Assembly: GCA_026702615.1 (NCBI GenBank)
Contig: JAPPBY010000035.1
Span: 28,549-92,548, forward strand
Direction of reading: 5' to 3'
Length of the DNA: 64,000 nucleotides
Source of the DNA: Chloroflexota bacterium
Lineage (GTDB): Bacteria; Chloroflexota; Dehalococcoidia; Tepidiformales; Tepidiformaceae
Shown here: positions 32,918-42,266 of the stretch, piece after piece
Numbering within the stretch: the first letter of the stretch is position 1
Layout: every line of letters starts with the position of its first letter
Translations under genes and position numbers: made by a program
The notes under the pieces: generated by a model
Databases searched by the model: none
Told to the model about the DNA's origin: nothing
The model's input: only the letters and a program-made list of their open reading frames with translations

Positions 32918-35542
32918 GTGGCCACCGACGACACGAGTGGTGAGAGCGCCTCGCCCCAAGCTGAGGTTCATCAGCCTTCTCCATACGTACATGCATTGCG
33001 TAAGGCGGGAGCCGTTGAAGGCGCGGTAAACGTCCAGATCGGCCCTCGCTTCTTGGAGCTATTCTCAGAGAACCTCTACTCGTCGCCCAACAAGGCCTTC
33101 GAGGAGCTCGTGTCCAACTCTTGGGATGCGGGAGCCTCCGTGGTGCATGTCAGCATCCCGGCATCTCTCACGGAACCCGGATCGGCGATATGGGTACTAG
33201 ACAACGGCGAGTCGATGGACCTCGCCGGCTTGGAGCAGCTGTGGGCAGTGGCAAGTGCAGCCAAGAGGGACCGGATGGATCCACCTCGGCCACAGATCGG
33301 CAAGTTCGGGATCGGCAAACTCGCGACGTATATCCTCGCGAATGAGATCACCTACATCTGTCGCGCGGCCGACGGCATTACCCGTGCGGTGACAATGGAC
33401 TACCTCGACATCGACGAGCGTGCGGAGTCCGACGATCCGTCCAAGCGACTTCAGATCGGCTCGCTCCCGCTCGAGGTGAGGCGCTACAGCGACGAGGAGG
33501 CTCGGGGGCTGCTAGCAGCCTTGCCTGACGGGGAGCACGTCCTCCGACTCGTCGACGATGGTATTCCCCTGCCTGAGGGCGCCACCGAAGTCGATGACGG
33601 CTTCGGTGGCGAGCCTGAGGACGCACCTTCGACGCCTGTTGGGACCTGGACCCTGGCGATCCTCACCAACCTGAAGGACAAGGGCACACGCATCCAGGCC
33701 CACCAAGTCCGCAGGATGCTGCGTGCAGCACTACCGCTCGGCGCCTCGATCTCGATCGGAGTCAACGGGGAGGCCGTTGAATCAACCAAGCTAGACATCC
33801 CCATTCATGAGCAGTGGGTTCTCGGTCCGGGGCTTACTATCGATGATCTCGATGTCGACGCCGGCGATGAAGATGAATCGGTTCCCGTCGTCGAATGCGA
33901 CGACCCGTATCGTCACGTTACGGTCGAGGGGATTCCAGGAGTCATCACCGGGACAGTGCGACTCTATGCGCAGCGGATCTCTGGAGGCAAGAGTGAAGAT
34001 CGCGCTCGGTCGGTAGGCTTCTTCGTGAACGTGCGGGGGCGGGTGATTGCGCTCGATGATCCGTACTTCGGGCTAGAGAACCTGAGCCACGGGGCGTGGG
34101 CACACTTCCGGTGCACGGTACGCGCGGACGGACTCGATGCTGTGCTCAACGTCGAGAGGGATACGTTGCGTGACGGTCCGGAGCTCCGTCGTTTTCGCGC
34201 CCTGCTTCGCGCCCTCTTCAACAAGGCGAGAAGTGCCTACCCGTCCCTGGTCTCGGCAGCCTGGCCAAACGCCGGGGAGTTGCTCGCTCGGCGATGGGAC
34301 GCCTTCCCGCTACACGACCTGAGCGAAATGATAACCGAGCGACTGGGAACTCAGGTTGCCCTTCCCGACTTCGTTGATGTCTCCGACATTGGCGATGCGC
34401 ACGCCTATCGTGAGCAGTGGCTGCTGGCGTCCAAGAGGCCTTCGGAACTCCTCACCGAGGTGCGTGACGAAGAAGCCGGCCCAGACGACTCAATGGCGAT
34501 GTACCAGCTGAATAGCCGCAAACTCATCGTCAATGCCAACCACCCGTTCGTGCGGGAACACAGTGCGACCGCCGAGGAAAAGGAACTCGTCCGCGACCTC
34601 GCCTTGGTCGACTTCCTCGTCGCTACTCGGATGGTTCAGCAGGGAATCGAAGTTGGTGCTGTGGAAGAGGCCCATCAGTACCGCGACCAAGTGATGCGTA
34701 TGTTGGCGCGTCTCCGACGCCGCACGGGCGCTCAGATCGCCCAGTTGCTCCTTGAGGCTACCGGGCATGCCCGTGGACTCGAGGTGATCGTCGGGGAGGC
34801 CTTGGACTACCTTGGGTTCGTGGTGACACCTATGGGTGGCCGAGGCGAACCCGAGGGTATCGCTCAGGCGGCTATCACCCCCCGAGCGGACGACTCACCC
34901 GGTACGTACTCGTTGACCTACGAAGCCAAGTCGACAACCCAGTCCTCCGGGAGGGTGTCTGCTGATGACGTAAATCCTGGAAGACTGAAGCGGCATCGCG
35001 AGAAGCACGCCGCGAATCACACCCTCGTAGTTGGCCCTGACTTTGCTGAGGGCGTCCTCACCGAAGAGTGCACGAAGTACCTTGTCACGCCGATGAGGGC
35101 TGCTGACTTGGCGACCTTGCTCATCCGCTCGGGCCGCAGGGGGATAATCCCGTTGACGAAGTTGCGGGAGATGTTTGAGCTTCACGACCCTGACGCGGTA
35201 CACATGTGGGTGGAGCAGCTCTCGATCGACCGGCAGAGTCCCGACACCCTCACGCTGGAGGAACTGTTGGAGGCGATCGAACGGCTTGGGTTCGAGGGCC
35301 CGGATACTATTCAGACCAGCACGTTGGCGTATGAGATCCGACGAACGCGCGAGTCAACCGATCGCCCTACCCGGGCCGAAGTGCAATCGGTCGCTCAAGG
35401 ATTCAGCGTGCTCCTGCCGGGCCTGCTGGAAGTGCAAAAGGACGACATATACATAAGTGGGTCGGTCGCCGTAATCAGGCAGCGCATCAGCGAGATGCTC
35501 GACCGACTCCCAGAGCCACTACAGACTCAGTTCGCTGAGTGA
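32918..35542 (+). CDS. GHKL ATPase fused to a PD-(D/E)xK nuclease-like domain
   Basis: An 874-residue protein; GTG 32918 is chosen because AGGAGGT lies about 8 bases upstream, and a TTG at 32891 is less likely. Residues ~40-180 are a GHKL (Hsp90/MutL/MORC-like) ATPase: the N-box is EELVSNSWDAGA (Asn67, Asp70), the G1 box is VLDNGESMDL (Asp95), and the G2 lid is GKFGIGKLAT (128-136). A transducer-like region with NVRGRVIALDD follows. Near 620-690 lies a restriction-fold pattern: EVIVGEALDYLGFVVTPMGG, then GEPEG, then YEAKST with Glu669 and Lys671. MORC/MutL-type ATPases of this design are known beside DNA methyltransferases, so this is probably an ATP-gated restriction or anti-invader factor. 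The helical C-terminus is unassigned. Confidence 0.8.
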   Translation: MATDDTSGESASPQAEVHQPSPYVHALRKAGAVEGAVNVQIGPRFLELFSENLYSSPNKAFEELVSNSWDAGASVVHVSIPASLTEPGSAIWVLDNGESMDLAGLEQLWAVASAAKRDRMDPPRPQIGKFGIGKLATYILANEITYICRAADGITRAVTMDYLDIDERAESDDPSKRLQIGSLPLEVRRYSDEEARGLLAALPDGEHVLRLVDDGIPLPEGATEVDDGFGGEPEDAPSTPVGTWTLAILTNLKDKGTRIQAHQVRRMLRAALPLGASISIGVNGEAVESTKLDIPIHEQWVLGPGLTIDDLDVDAGDEDESVPVVECDDPYRHVTVEGIPGVITGTVRLYAQRISGGKSEDRARSVGFFVNVRGRVIALDDPYFGLENLSHGAWAHFRCTVRADGLDAVLNVERDTLRDGPELRRFRALLRALFNKARSAYPSLVSAAWPNAGELLARRWDAFPLHDLSEMITERLGTQVALPDFVDVSDIGDAHAYREQWLLASKRPSELLTEVRDEEAGPDDSMAMYQLNSRKLIVNANHPFVREHSATAEEKELVRDLALVDFLVATRMVQQGIEVGAVEEAHQYRDQVMRMLARLRRRTGAQIAQLLLEATGHARGLEVIVGEALDYLGFVVTPMGGRGEPEGIAQAAITPRADDSPGTYSLTYEAKSTTQSSGRVSADDVNPGRLKRHREKHAANHTLVVGPDFAEGVLTEECTKYLVTPMRAADLATLLIRSGRRGIIPLTKLREMFELHDPDAVHMWVEQLSIDRQSPDTLTLEELLEAIERLGFEGPDTIQTSTLAYEIRRTRESTDRPTRAEVQSVAQGFSVLLPGLLEVQKDDIYISGSVAVIRQRISEMLDRLPEPLQTQFAE

Positions 35543-35601
35543 CAAGGCAACGCTGCTGCGCGGGAGCCCAGTCGTCTGACCTTTCCGCTGCGCCCGCTCG
35601 G

Positions 35602-36783
35602 CTAGCTTTCCTTGCCAAAAGTCAAGATGGTCTCGGTGCGCATCCGGCGTGAGAGTGACGAGTTGCTGTCCTCTGGTGGAGGCAGATACCGACTTCGGGA
35701 AGGAAGCTCTCTCTCAAAACGGTCGTCTAGGCGCAACCCATGTGTCCGCCCTGCCGCAGCGACCACGCCGGCATTGTCTACGAAGGTCCCACGGATCGTT
35801 GAATTACCGATGACGACGACAGCGGTGCCGTCCGCCTCCAGGACCCTGGATACTTCCCTTTGCATCAGATCGATGTCTCCAACGAATCGCCGGAACATGT
35901 TGCGGAAACGTGCATCGAGCGCCTCCCCGCTGCCACTTGAGCGAATCAGAGCATCGATCTTGGCAGTGTCGTAACTCGCGTCAGGTGCCCGCTCTGCGCC
36001 GATGCTGGATGAGCGGATGAGCGCGAGATCTGAGAAGGGGACTCCCAGCCAAATCAGAGCGAGCCGATGCCCTCGCATGTAGTCGATGGCGTTCAGGTAG
36101 GGAGGTGACGTGACCACAGCGCCGATTGTCTCATCACCGATGTCGCTCAGATTTCGCGCATCACCCAACTCCACACATGCGGTTCCGGCGAGTGGCCGAT
36201 CGATGGCCTTGATGATGCTCTTGACGGACCTCATGAAACCTGCACCCACGTCGAACTCATTATCCGTGGCGACCTTGTGGGGCCTGGAGTGCGAGACATC
36301 GCGGGCAAGTGACGCACCACGGTCCTTGGTCACGATAGTCCGGCTCACGGCTAAACGAAGCAGCTCACGTGTGCTGCAAGGCTCTTGCGGGAGGGCTCGA
36401 GTCAGTGCGCGCAATTGGCGTTCTTGTTGACCCGCGTACCAGAATCGAACGAATGCCAGTGCTTTCGCGTCGCCATCTATCTCCCGCACGGCAAGGTCTT
36501 CGGAGTGCTCCATTTCCTGCGCGCGCGACAGCGTGTCTTCAGCCTCTTGGAGCACGCGTTGAGGGTCCACTCTAGTGGTCGCCACACGGGACATCAGGAC
36601 AGCCAGCGGATCGACGTCTCTACCTATGGCGTCGAGGCCGAGTTCCATCGCAGCCTGGAGGACGGTCCCGGAACCACACATAGGATCTAGCACTCGGGCC
36701 CCACGCCGAACACCCTTGAGGGCATCCAAGGCTAGCTGAGGGGCCATTCTGGCCGGGAAGGGGTGCACATAGCGGGCCACCAT
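35602..36783 (-). CDS. DNA amino-methyltransferase (N4-cytosine/N6-adenine type)
   Basis: A 393-residue methyltransferase convergent with the ATPase-nuclease gene. The SAM motif I is VLDPMCGSGTVLQAA (residues 31-45), then GRDVDPLAVLMS. The catalytic motif IV is VVTSPPYLNAIDY (Ser226-Pro-Pro-Tyr229); SPPY is more usual for N4-cytosine enzymes, though N6-adenine is possible. It opens HPFPARMAPQLA, a start shared by stand-alone restriction-linked methyltransferases. The region between motifs I and IV (about 180 residues) would hold the target recognition domain. Only 59 bp separate the two stops. It likely marks host DNA against the ATPase-nuclease, giving a two-gene restriction-modification pair (inference). 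Confidence 0.88.
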   Translation of the reverse strand: MVARYVHPFPARMAPQLALDALKGVRRGARVLDPMCGSGTVLQAAMELGLDAIGRDVDPLAVLMSRVATTRVDPQRVLQEAEDTLSRAQEMEHSEDLAVREIDGDAKALAFVRFWYAGQQERQLRALTRALPQEPCSTRELLRLAVSRTIVTKDRGASLARDVSHSRPHKVATDNEFDVGAGFMRSVKSIIKAIDRPLAGTACVELGDARNLSDIGDETIGAVVTSPPYLNAIDYMRGHRLALIWLGVPFSDLALIRSSSIGAERAPDASYDTAKIDALIRSSGSGEALDARFRNMFRRFVGDIDLMQREVSRVLEADGTAVVVIGNSTIRGTFVDNAGVVAAAGRTHGLRLDDRFERELPSRSRYLPPPEDSNSSLSRRMRTETILTFGKES

Positions 36784-37019
36784 CTCGCCTACCTTCGCGT
36801 CTTAACGCAACCTGATGGAGGTCGCCAGAGTGTATGTCAAGCTCCTGACAGTGGCAGCAACGCTGGACTGTCGCGCGGGACCGTGCGCCGTCCATGCTCC
36901 CGACCTCCGGTCCGTGGCTTCCTAGCATTCCCGCGCAATGTCGGGTGCGTAAGGTCCTGTAAGGGGGCGCACGGGGTGCATCTCAGGGCACCTTGCCGCG
37001 ACCCCGGTAGACTGGCGCG
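36784..37019. other. Divergent control region, no gene recognised
   Basis: The 236 bp lie between the methyltransferase and hsdM starts. Promoters for both should lie here. No palindrome or clear -35/-10 pair was found by eye. Confidence 0.3.
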
Positions 37020-38621
37020 GTGCCCGCCAGCCCCAAGGACACCAACAGCGCCACCACCGGCTACGAGGCCGAGCTGTGGGGGATGGCCGACGCCCTCCGC
37101 GGGAGCATGGACGCGGCCGAGTACAAGCACGTCGTCCTCGGACTCATCTTCCTCAAGTACATCTCTGATGCCTTTGAGGAGGCTCACGCCAAGCTGGAGT
37201 CCGAGCGCGACCAGGGCGCCGATCCGGAGGACCCGGACGAGTACCGCGCCCAGAGCATCTTCTGGGTGCCGCCGGAGGCGCGCTGGGCGCACCTGAAGGC
37301 GCAGGCCAAGCAGCCGACCATCGGGCAACTGGTTGACGATGCCATGGCCGCCATCGAGCGGGACAACGAGGGGCTCAAGGATGTGCTGCCCAAGGACTAC
37401 GCTCGTCCCGCCCTCGACAAGACGCGCCTCGGCCAGCTCATCGACCTCGTCAGCAACATCCGGGTAGGCGACGAGGAGTCCCGCTCCCGGGACGTGCTCG
37501 GCCGGGTCTACGAGTACTTCCTGTCGCGCTTTGCGAGCGCCGAGGGGAAGCGGGGCGGCGAGTTCTACACGCCGCGCTCCGTCGTCAGGCTGCTCGTCGA
37601 GATGCTCGAGCCGTACAACGGCCGCGTGTACGACCCCTGCTGCGGCTCGGCCGGCATGTTCGTGCAGTCCGTCGAGTTCATCCGCGCGCACCGTAGCGGC
37701 AACGGGAACGGCGGCAGGGCCCGCGCCGACATCTCCGTCTATGGCCAGGAGTCCAACTACACGACGTGGCGCCTCGCCCGCATGAACCTCGCCATTCGTG
37801 GCATCGAGGGCCAGATCGCCCACGGCGACACCTTCCACAACGACCGCCACCCCGATCTGAAGGCCGACTTCATCCTCGCCAATCCCCACTTCAACGACTC
37901 CGAGTGGCAGGGTGAGCTCCTCACCGAGGACCAGCGTTGGGTCTACGGTGTCCCGCCCACGGGGAACGCCAACTTCGCCTGGGTGCAGCACATGGCGCAC
38001 CACCTCGCGCCGAACGGCGTGGCCGGCTTCGTGCTGGCCAACGGCTCGATGTCGTCGAACCAGTCGGGCGAGGGCGAGATCCGCAAGAACCTGATTGAGG
38101 CCGGCCTTGTCGACTGCATGGTTGCGCTACCCGGCCAGCTCTTCTACTCGACCCAGATCCCCGCCTGCCTCTGGTTCCTCGCCCGGAACCGTCGCGGCGG
38201 CAGCGACGACCGCACTGACAGGGTGCTCTTCATCGACGCCCGCAAGCTGGGGCACATGGTCGATCGCACCCACCGCGAGCTTACCGACGACGATATCCAG
38301 CGCCTGGCCGACACCTACCACGCTTGGCGGGGCGAAAAGGATGCGGGCGAGTACACCGATGTCCCTGGCTTCTGCAAGAGCGCGACGCTTGAGGAAGTGC
38401 GCAAGCACGGCCACGTGCTCACGCCCGGACGCTACGTCGGCGCCGAGCCGCAGGCCGACGACGGCGAGCCCTTCGCGGAGAAGATGGCCCACCTCAGCGC
38501 ACAGTGGCGCGAGCAGCAGGCCGAGGCAGCGAGGCTCGATGAGGCCATCGAGGAGAACCTGTGCAGTCTGGGGTTTGGTTCTTCGGATGACTCGGTCCGA
38601 CAGCAGTTTGAGGAGGCGTAG
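37020..38621 (+). CDS. hsdM: Type I restriction-modification methylase subunit
   Basis: HsdM (533 residues) methylates adenine at the site chosen by HsdS and is part of the restriction complex. The N-terminal domain [25 protein letters not shown] (core [20 protein letters not shown]) is typical. SAM motif I is [14 protein letters not shown] (Asp205). The expected NPPF catalytic motif reads NPHF (residues 288-291, [12 protein letters not shown]), with His for the second Pro. GTG 37020 is chosen because the family start matches from residue ~10. The gene is GC-rich with host-like codons, unlike the genes on both sides. It is first in an operon running to hsdR. Confidence 0.95.
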   Translation: MPASPKDTNSATTGYEAELWGMADALRGSMDAAEYKHVVLGLIFLKYISDAFEEAHAKLESERDQGADPEDPDEYRAQSIFWVPPEARWAHLKAQAKQPTIGQLVDDAMAAIERDNEGLKDVLPKDYARPALDKTRLGQLIDLVSNIRVGDEESRSRDVLGRVYEYFLSRFASAEGKRGGEFYTPRSVVRLLVEMLEPYNGRVYDPCCGSAGMFVQSVEFIRAHRSGNGNGGRARADISVYGQESNYTTWRLARMNLAIRGIEGQIAHGDTFHNDRHPDLKADFILANPHFNDSEWQGELLTEDQRWVYGVPPTGNANFAWVQHMAHHLAPNGVAGFVLANGSMSSNQSGEGEIRKNLIEAGLVDCMVALPGQLFYSTQIPACLWFLARNRRGGSDDRTDRVLFIDARKLGHMVDRTHRELTDDDIQRLADTYHAWRGEKDAGEYTDVPGFCKSATLEEVRKHGHVLTPGRYVGAEPQADDGEPFAEKMAHLSAQWREQQAEAARLDEAIEENLCSLGFGSSDDSVRQQFEEA

Positions 38622-38624
38622 TCA

Positions 38625-39302
38625 GTGGACTGGGTGATCGTGGCGGCGACCGTGGTGATTGCGTTGTCGGCCTTGGCGTCCCTCTGGTTGAACTGGAGGC
38701 TGAGCCAGGACAACCGCGCCCTCCGGAAGGCGGGAACGGAGCCTGAGGTCGTAGCCTATCTTGGCGTTGAACACCACGCCGCGTACTTGGTTTACCTCGT
38801 ACTGGAGAACGTTGGCCAAGGGCCCGCATGCGACGTGGGGTACTTCGTGGACGCAGCTCCCGATGACTTCGCGAAGCACAATGTACGGAAACTACCCGCC
38901 AGAACTCATCGAACGGTCGCCAGCCTGCTTCCTCAGGGAGGCCGGACCCAGCTGTTCATGGGAGATACCTACAGCCTGCTTGGCAGCCGCGAGGAGTCTG
39001 GGCTTGAGCCGTTCAAAGTAAGGGTTTGCTACTCGAACCTTCGCGGCATCTCCGCCGACTCCAAGGAGTTCTTGCTGGACGTTTCTGAGCTAGGGGATCT
39101 GGCAGAAGTCGTGCCCGCTGAAGAACGGATCGCCAGCTCCCTGAAGAAGATCCAAGAGCAACTTGGGCAGCTTGCGAGAGGCTCGGCTCGCTTGCACGTT
39201 GAGACGATCACGACGGACGAACGAGAGGCCCGAAACCAAGAGTTGAGGGCTCGCTCTCGGCGGCAAGCTGCTGGCGCTTCTGAGGGTGTCGAGGAAGCTT
39301 GA
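38625..39302 (+). CDS. Single-TM protein embedded in the hsd operon
   Basis: A 225-residue protein of unknown function. A perfect AGGAGG precedes GTG 38625, 3 bp after the hsdM stop, and its TGA overlaps the hsdS start. Residues 2-24 form one membrane segment (WVIVAATVVIALSALASLWL). A compact beta-rich soluble region follows (AYLVYLVLENVGQGPACDVGYFV, core YLVLENVGQGPACDV), like an Ig-type or DUF-like extracytoplasmic or cytosolic module. The C-terminal 60 residues are charged and helical (ERIASSLKKIQEQLGQLARG). The coupling to hsdM and hsdS suggests that it is part of or controls the restriction complex, perhaps tethering it to the membrane. This is inference. Confidence 0.75.
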   Translation: MDWVIVAATVVIALSALASLWLNWRLSQDNRALRKAGTEPEVVAYLGVEHHAAYLVYLVLENVGQGPACDVGYFVDAAPDDFAKHNVRKLPARTHRTVASLLPQGGRTQLFMGDTYSLLGSREESGLEPFKVRVCYSNLRGISADSKEFLLDVSELGDLAEVVPAEERIASSLKKIQEQLGQLARGSARLHVETITTDEREARNQELRARSRRQAAGASEGVEEA

Positions 39303-40672
39303 GCGTGGAGGAGCGTAACGGCTGGCGCCAGATGACCATTGCGGAGTGCGCGGTCATCAACGACTCCACGTATTCTCCCAAAGAGAATTGGCCGTTCATC
39401 AACTACCTTGACACGGGGAACATCACAGCCAATCGCATCTCGGAGTTCCAGCACTTGGTCGTCGGCCGGGACAAGGTGCCTAGCCGGGCCCGGCGGAAGT
39501 GCCAGGTTGGCGACATCGTGTACTCCACTGTGCGCCCTAACCAGCGGCACTTTGGGATTCTCAGAGAACTCCCCGATAATTTCCTTGCCTCAACGGGGTT
39601 TGCCACGATACGAGCAAGGGAGGGCCGGGCCTGCACTGGCTTTCTGTATTGGTTCCTAGCTCAGGACCACATCGTCGATCATCTGCACACTATCGGTGAA
39701 CACAGCACGTCCGCATACCCCTCCATCAAGCCAAGCGACATCGCCACTCTGGAAATTAGCCTCCCTCCTCTGGACGAGCAGCGCGCCATCGCCCACGTCC
39801 TTGGGACGCTCGACGACAAGATCGAGCTGAACCGCCGCATGAACGAGACCCTCGAGGCGATGGCGCGGGCCCTGTTCCGGTCGTGGTTCGTGGACTTCGA
39901 GCCCGTCCGCGCGAAGATGGAAGGACGCTGGCGTCCGGGCGAGTCCCTCCCCGGCCTCCCCGCGCACCTCCACCCCCTCTTCCCCGACCGTCTCGTCCCC
40001 TCCGAGCTCGGCGACATCCCTGAGGGCTGGGAAGTAAGGACACTCGGCGACTTGGTCGAGGTGGAGCGGGGTCTGTCCTATAAGGGATCAGGCCTCTCCC
40101 CCGATGGCATGCCGCTGTACAACCTGAACTCCATCTACGAGGGTGGGGGATACAAGCCCGAGGGCATCAAGCACTACGCGGGTGACTACAAAGCCCGACA
40201 CCTAGTGCGTCCGGGTGAGGTGGTCGTGGCAAACACCGAGCAAGGGCATGACCGACTCCTTATCGGCTATGCAGCAGTCGTGCCACACACGGCTACGGCT
40301 CAGGGCCTCTTTAGTCACCACCTGTACCGAGTGCGACCTGCCGATGAGAGTGGGCTAACCCCTGACTTCATCTGCGCACTGCTGAACACGCCGGCCATAC
40401 AGGGCGTCGTGAGCGGCTATGCAAATGGCACCACCGTCAACATGCTGCCTCTCGACGCACTCAGACTCCCCTCAATTGCCGTGCCGGCGCAAGCGCTCAC
40501 GATGCTGTTCGGCACCGTTGCAAAAGCGAACCGGGAGAGACAGGAACAGATGGCCGAGCAGTCGTCCATGCTCGCCTCGCTGCGGACTCTGCTCCTGCCA
40601 GAGCTGGTGTCTGGGGAACTGCGGCTGCCGGCAGGGAAGGCTCTCCCTGGTAGCGAGGGTGGCCCCGAGTGA
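39299..40672 (+). CDS. hsdS: Type I restriction-modification specificity subunit
   Basis: HsdS (457 residues) sets the split recognition sequence. It has two target recognition domains separated by conserved helices. TRD1 is about residues 10-165. The central repeat ISLPPLDEQRAIAHVLGTLDDKIELNRRMNETLEAMARALFRSWFVDFEP is recognised by LPPLDEQRAIAHVLGTLDDK. TRD2 follows GWEVRTLGDLVEVERG and ends LPSIAVPAQALTMLFG. Start is TTG 39299 (overlapping the previous stop) or GTG 39305. The central helices are GC-rich while both TRDs are visibly lower in G+C, a sign of TRD exchange. Its stop overlaps the PIN gene by 4 bp. Confidence 0.95.
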   Translation: MSVEERNGWRQMTIAECAVINDSTYSPKENWPFINYLDTGNITANRISEFQHLVVGRDKVPSRARRKCQVGDIVYSTVRPNQRHFGILRELPDNFLASTGFATIRAREGRACTGFLYWFLAQDHIVDHLHTIGEHSTSAYPSIKPSDIATLEISLPPLDEQRAIAHVLGTLDDKIELNRRMNETLEAMARALFRSWFVDFEPVRAKMEGRWRPGESLPGLPAHLHPLFPDRLVPSELGDIPEGWEVRTLGDLVEVERGLSYKGSGLSPDGMPLYNLNSIYEGGGYKPEGIKHYAGDYKARHLVRPGEVVVANTEQGHDRLLIGYAAVVPHTATAQGLFSHHLYRVRPADESGLTPDFICALLNTPAIQGVVSGYANGTTVNMLPLDALRLPSIAVPAQALTMLFGTVAKANRERQEQMAEQSSMLASLRTLLLPELVSGELRLPAGKALPGSEGGPE

Positions 40673-42126
40673 CGACTCTCTACGTGTTCCCAGACACCAA
40701 CCTCTTCATCCAATGCCATCCCCTCGAACAACTCAACTGGGCGGAATTAGGAGCGTATGACGAAATAAGGCTGATTGTCTGCCGCACCGTCCAAAGGGAG
40801 ATAGACCGGAATAAGGACCGGGGGAACGACCGCGTCGGGAAGCGGGCGAGGAAAACTAACTCTCTGTTCAGGCAGGTCATCCAGAGTACGACTGGTTCAG
40901 AGGTCGTTAGTAAAGGGCCTCCAAGAGTCAGTATAGAACTGGACACTCGGGCCAGGCCCAGTTCGGAACTCATGGAAGTCCTTGACTACGGCCATGACGA
41001 CGATGAAATTATCGGGTATACCCTTGCGTATGCCCAGGAGTTTCCTGACCGAAGTGTGGTTCTGCTTACTCACGACACAGGAGTAATCATGACCGGTCGA
41101 TCTGTTGGAGTTACTGTTACACCAATAGAAGAGGAGTGGAGACTTCAGCCCGAGAACACTCGGGCAGAAAGTGAACTGGCCAGAGTTCAGCAAGAGCTTG
41201 AGGAACTCAAGAGGCAAGAGCCGCGTTTCGAAACTGATTTCGCTGACGCTGCTGGAGGCAGCGTTGAGTCCGTCGACCTGAGATGTGTCGCCTTCCAGCC
41301 CTTGACCCCTGACGAGCTTGCCTCGGCCATGGACAAGGTGCGGGATAGCTTTCCGATGGTCACTAAATTCGAGCCGCCAAGCGTTGGCACCCTAGGCCAG
41401 ATTGTCACAGCAATAGAACTCAACCCTGGGGGCTTTCAAGAACGAGTGGAGCGCTATCAGTCCACGCAGTACCCGGAGTGGCTCGCCAAGTGCGAAACAG
41501 TCCTTGGGAACCTGCATCTGGCCCTGCAGCGCCGGGAGGGATGGCCCGTCGTTGCCTTCCAGGTGACGAATGAAGGCTCTCGTCCTGGAAGAGACGTGTT
41601 GGTGGAGGTACAGGCCCGGGGGAACCTACAGATTCGGCCACCCCTTCCAGAACGCCTACGGTCGGCAGAGGATGACGACGAGGAGGTAACGATGCGTTTC
41701 CCAGAGCCTCCAGAGCCTCCGCGGCGGCACTTAGTTGCTGACGTGCTTCGAGGCTTTGGTACCTTGGGTGACCTTGGCCTGCACCTTCCTCCTGCCACTG
41801 CACTGCCTCCTGGAGCCTCTGAGCAGCGTCGCAACCCGAACGCCTTCTACTACAAGCCCAACCGCCCCTACGAACCGACGGACTACGTTGGTTTGGAGTG
41901 CGAGCAGTGGAGGCACGGCACCGGAGCGAAGGACTTCACGGTGGAGCTGTCGTGGGAACCTGGGTCTAGCGAAGTCAGGGGCGCGCTTGAATGTTCGATA
42001 CACGCTGAGAACCTGTCGTCTCCGGTGAAGAAGACGCTTCCGGTGAAGATCGCTATTGATGAGGCGAGTGCCGGGGACTTCCTGGGCGACCTTCTTCAGG
42101 AGTTACGGGAGAGGACCACTCCATAG
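40669..42126 (+). CDS. PIN-domain protein embedded in the hsd operon
   Basis: A 485-residue protein starting at a GTG that overlaps the hsdS stop (GTGA). Residues 1-145 fit a PIN nuclease: YVFPDTNLFIQ (Asp9), CRTVQREIDRNK (Glu44), YGHDDDEIIGY (Asp110-112) and LLTHDTGVI (Asp136), the four-acid pattern of Mg-dependent RNases such as VapC. A coiled-coil segment (ELARVQQELEELKRQE) follows at ~165-185. The remaining 300 residues are a beta-rich region with LALQRREGWPVVAFQVTNEG that may sense or bind a ligand. Low G+C sets it apart from hsdM/hsdR. It could act as an abortive backup if restriction fails; that is inference. Confidence 0.8.
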   Translation: MTTLYVFPDTNLFIQCHPLEQLNWAELGAYDEIRLIVCRTVQREIDRNKDRGNDRVGKRARKTNSLFRQVIQSTTGSEVVSKGPPRVSIELDTRARPSSELMEVLDYGHDDDEIIGYTLAYAQEFPDRSVVLLTHDTGVIMTGRSVGVTVTPIEEEWRLQPENTRAESELARVQQELEELKRQEPRFETDFADAAGGSVESVDLRCVAFQPLTPDELASAMDKVRDSFPMVTKFEPPSVGTLGQIVTAIELNPGGFQERVERYQSTQYPEWLAKCETVLGNLHLALQRREGWPVVAFQVTNEGSRPGRDVLVEVQARGNLQIRPPLPERLRSAEDDDEEVTMRFPEPPEPPRRHLVADVLRGFGTLGDLGLHLPPATALPPGASEQRRNPNAFYYKPNRPYEPTDYVGLECEQWRHGTGAKDFTVELSWEPGSSEVRGALECSIHAENLSSPVKKTLPVKIAIDEASAGDFLGDLLQELRERTTP

Positions 42127-42266
42127 AACCTGTCGGTGACCATCGCTGGCAGTGCCGGAGCCACGGCTGAGGGTGTCGCCCTCTTACCGCTCCAAGCGGG
42201 ACAGCGTCCGTTGACACCCCGAGCGACGCAGGCCGATCATGGCTCGACGATAGGGGGCGGGCGACC

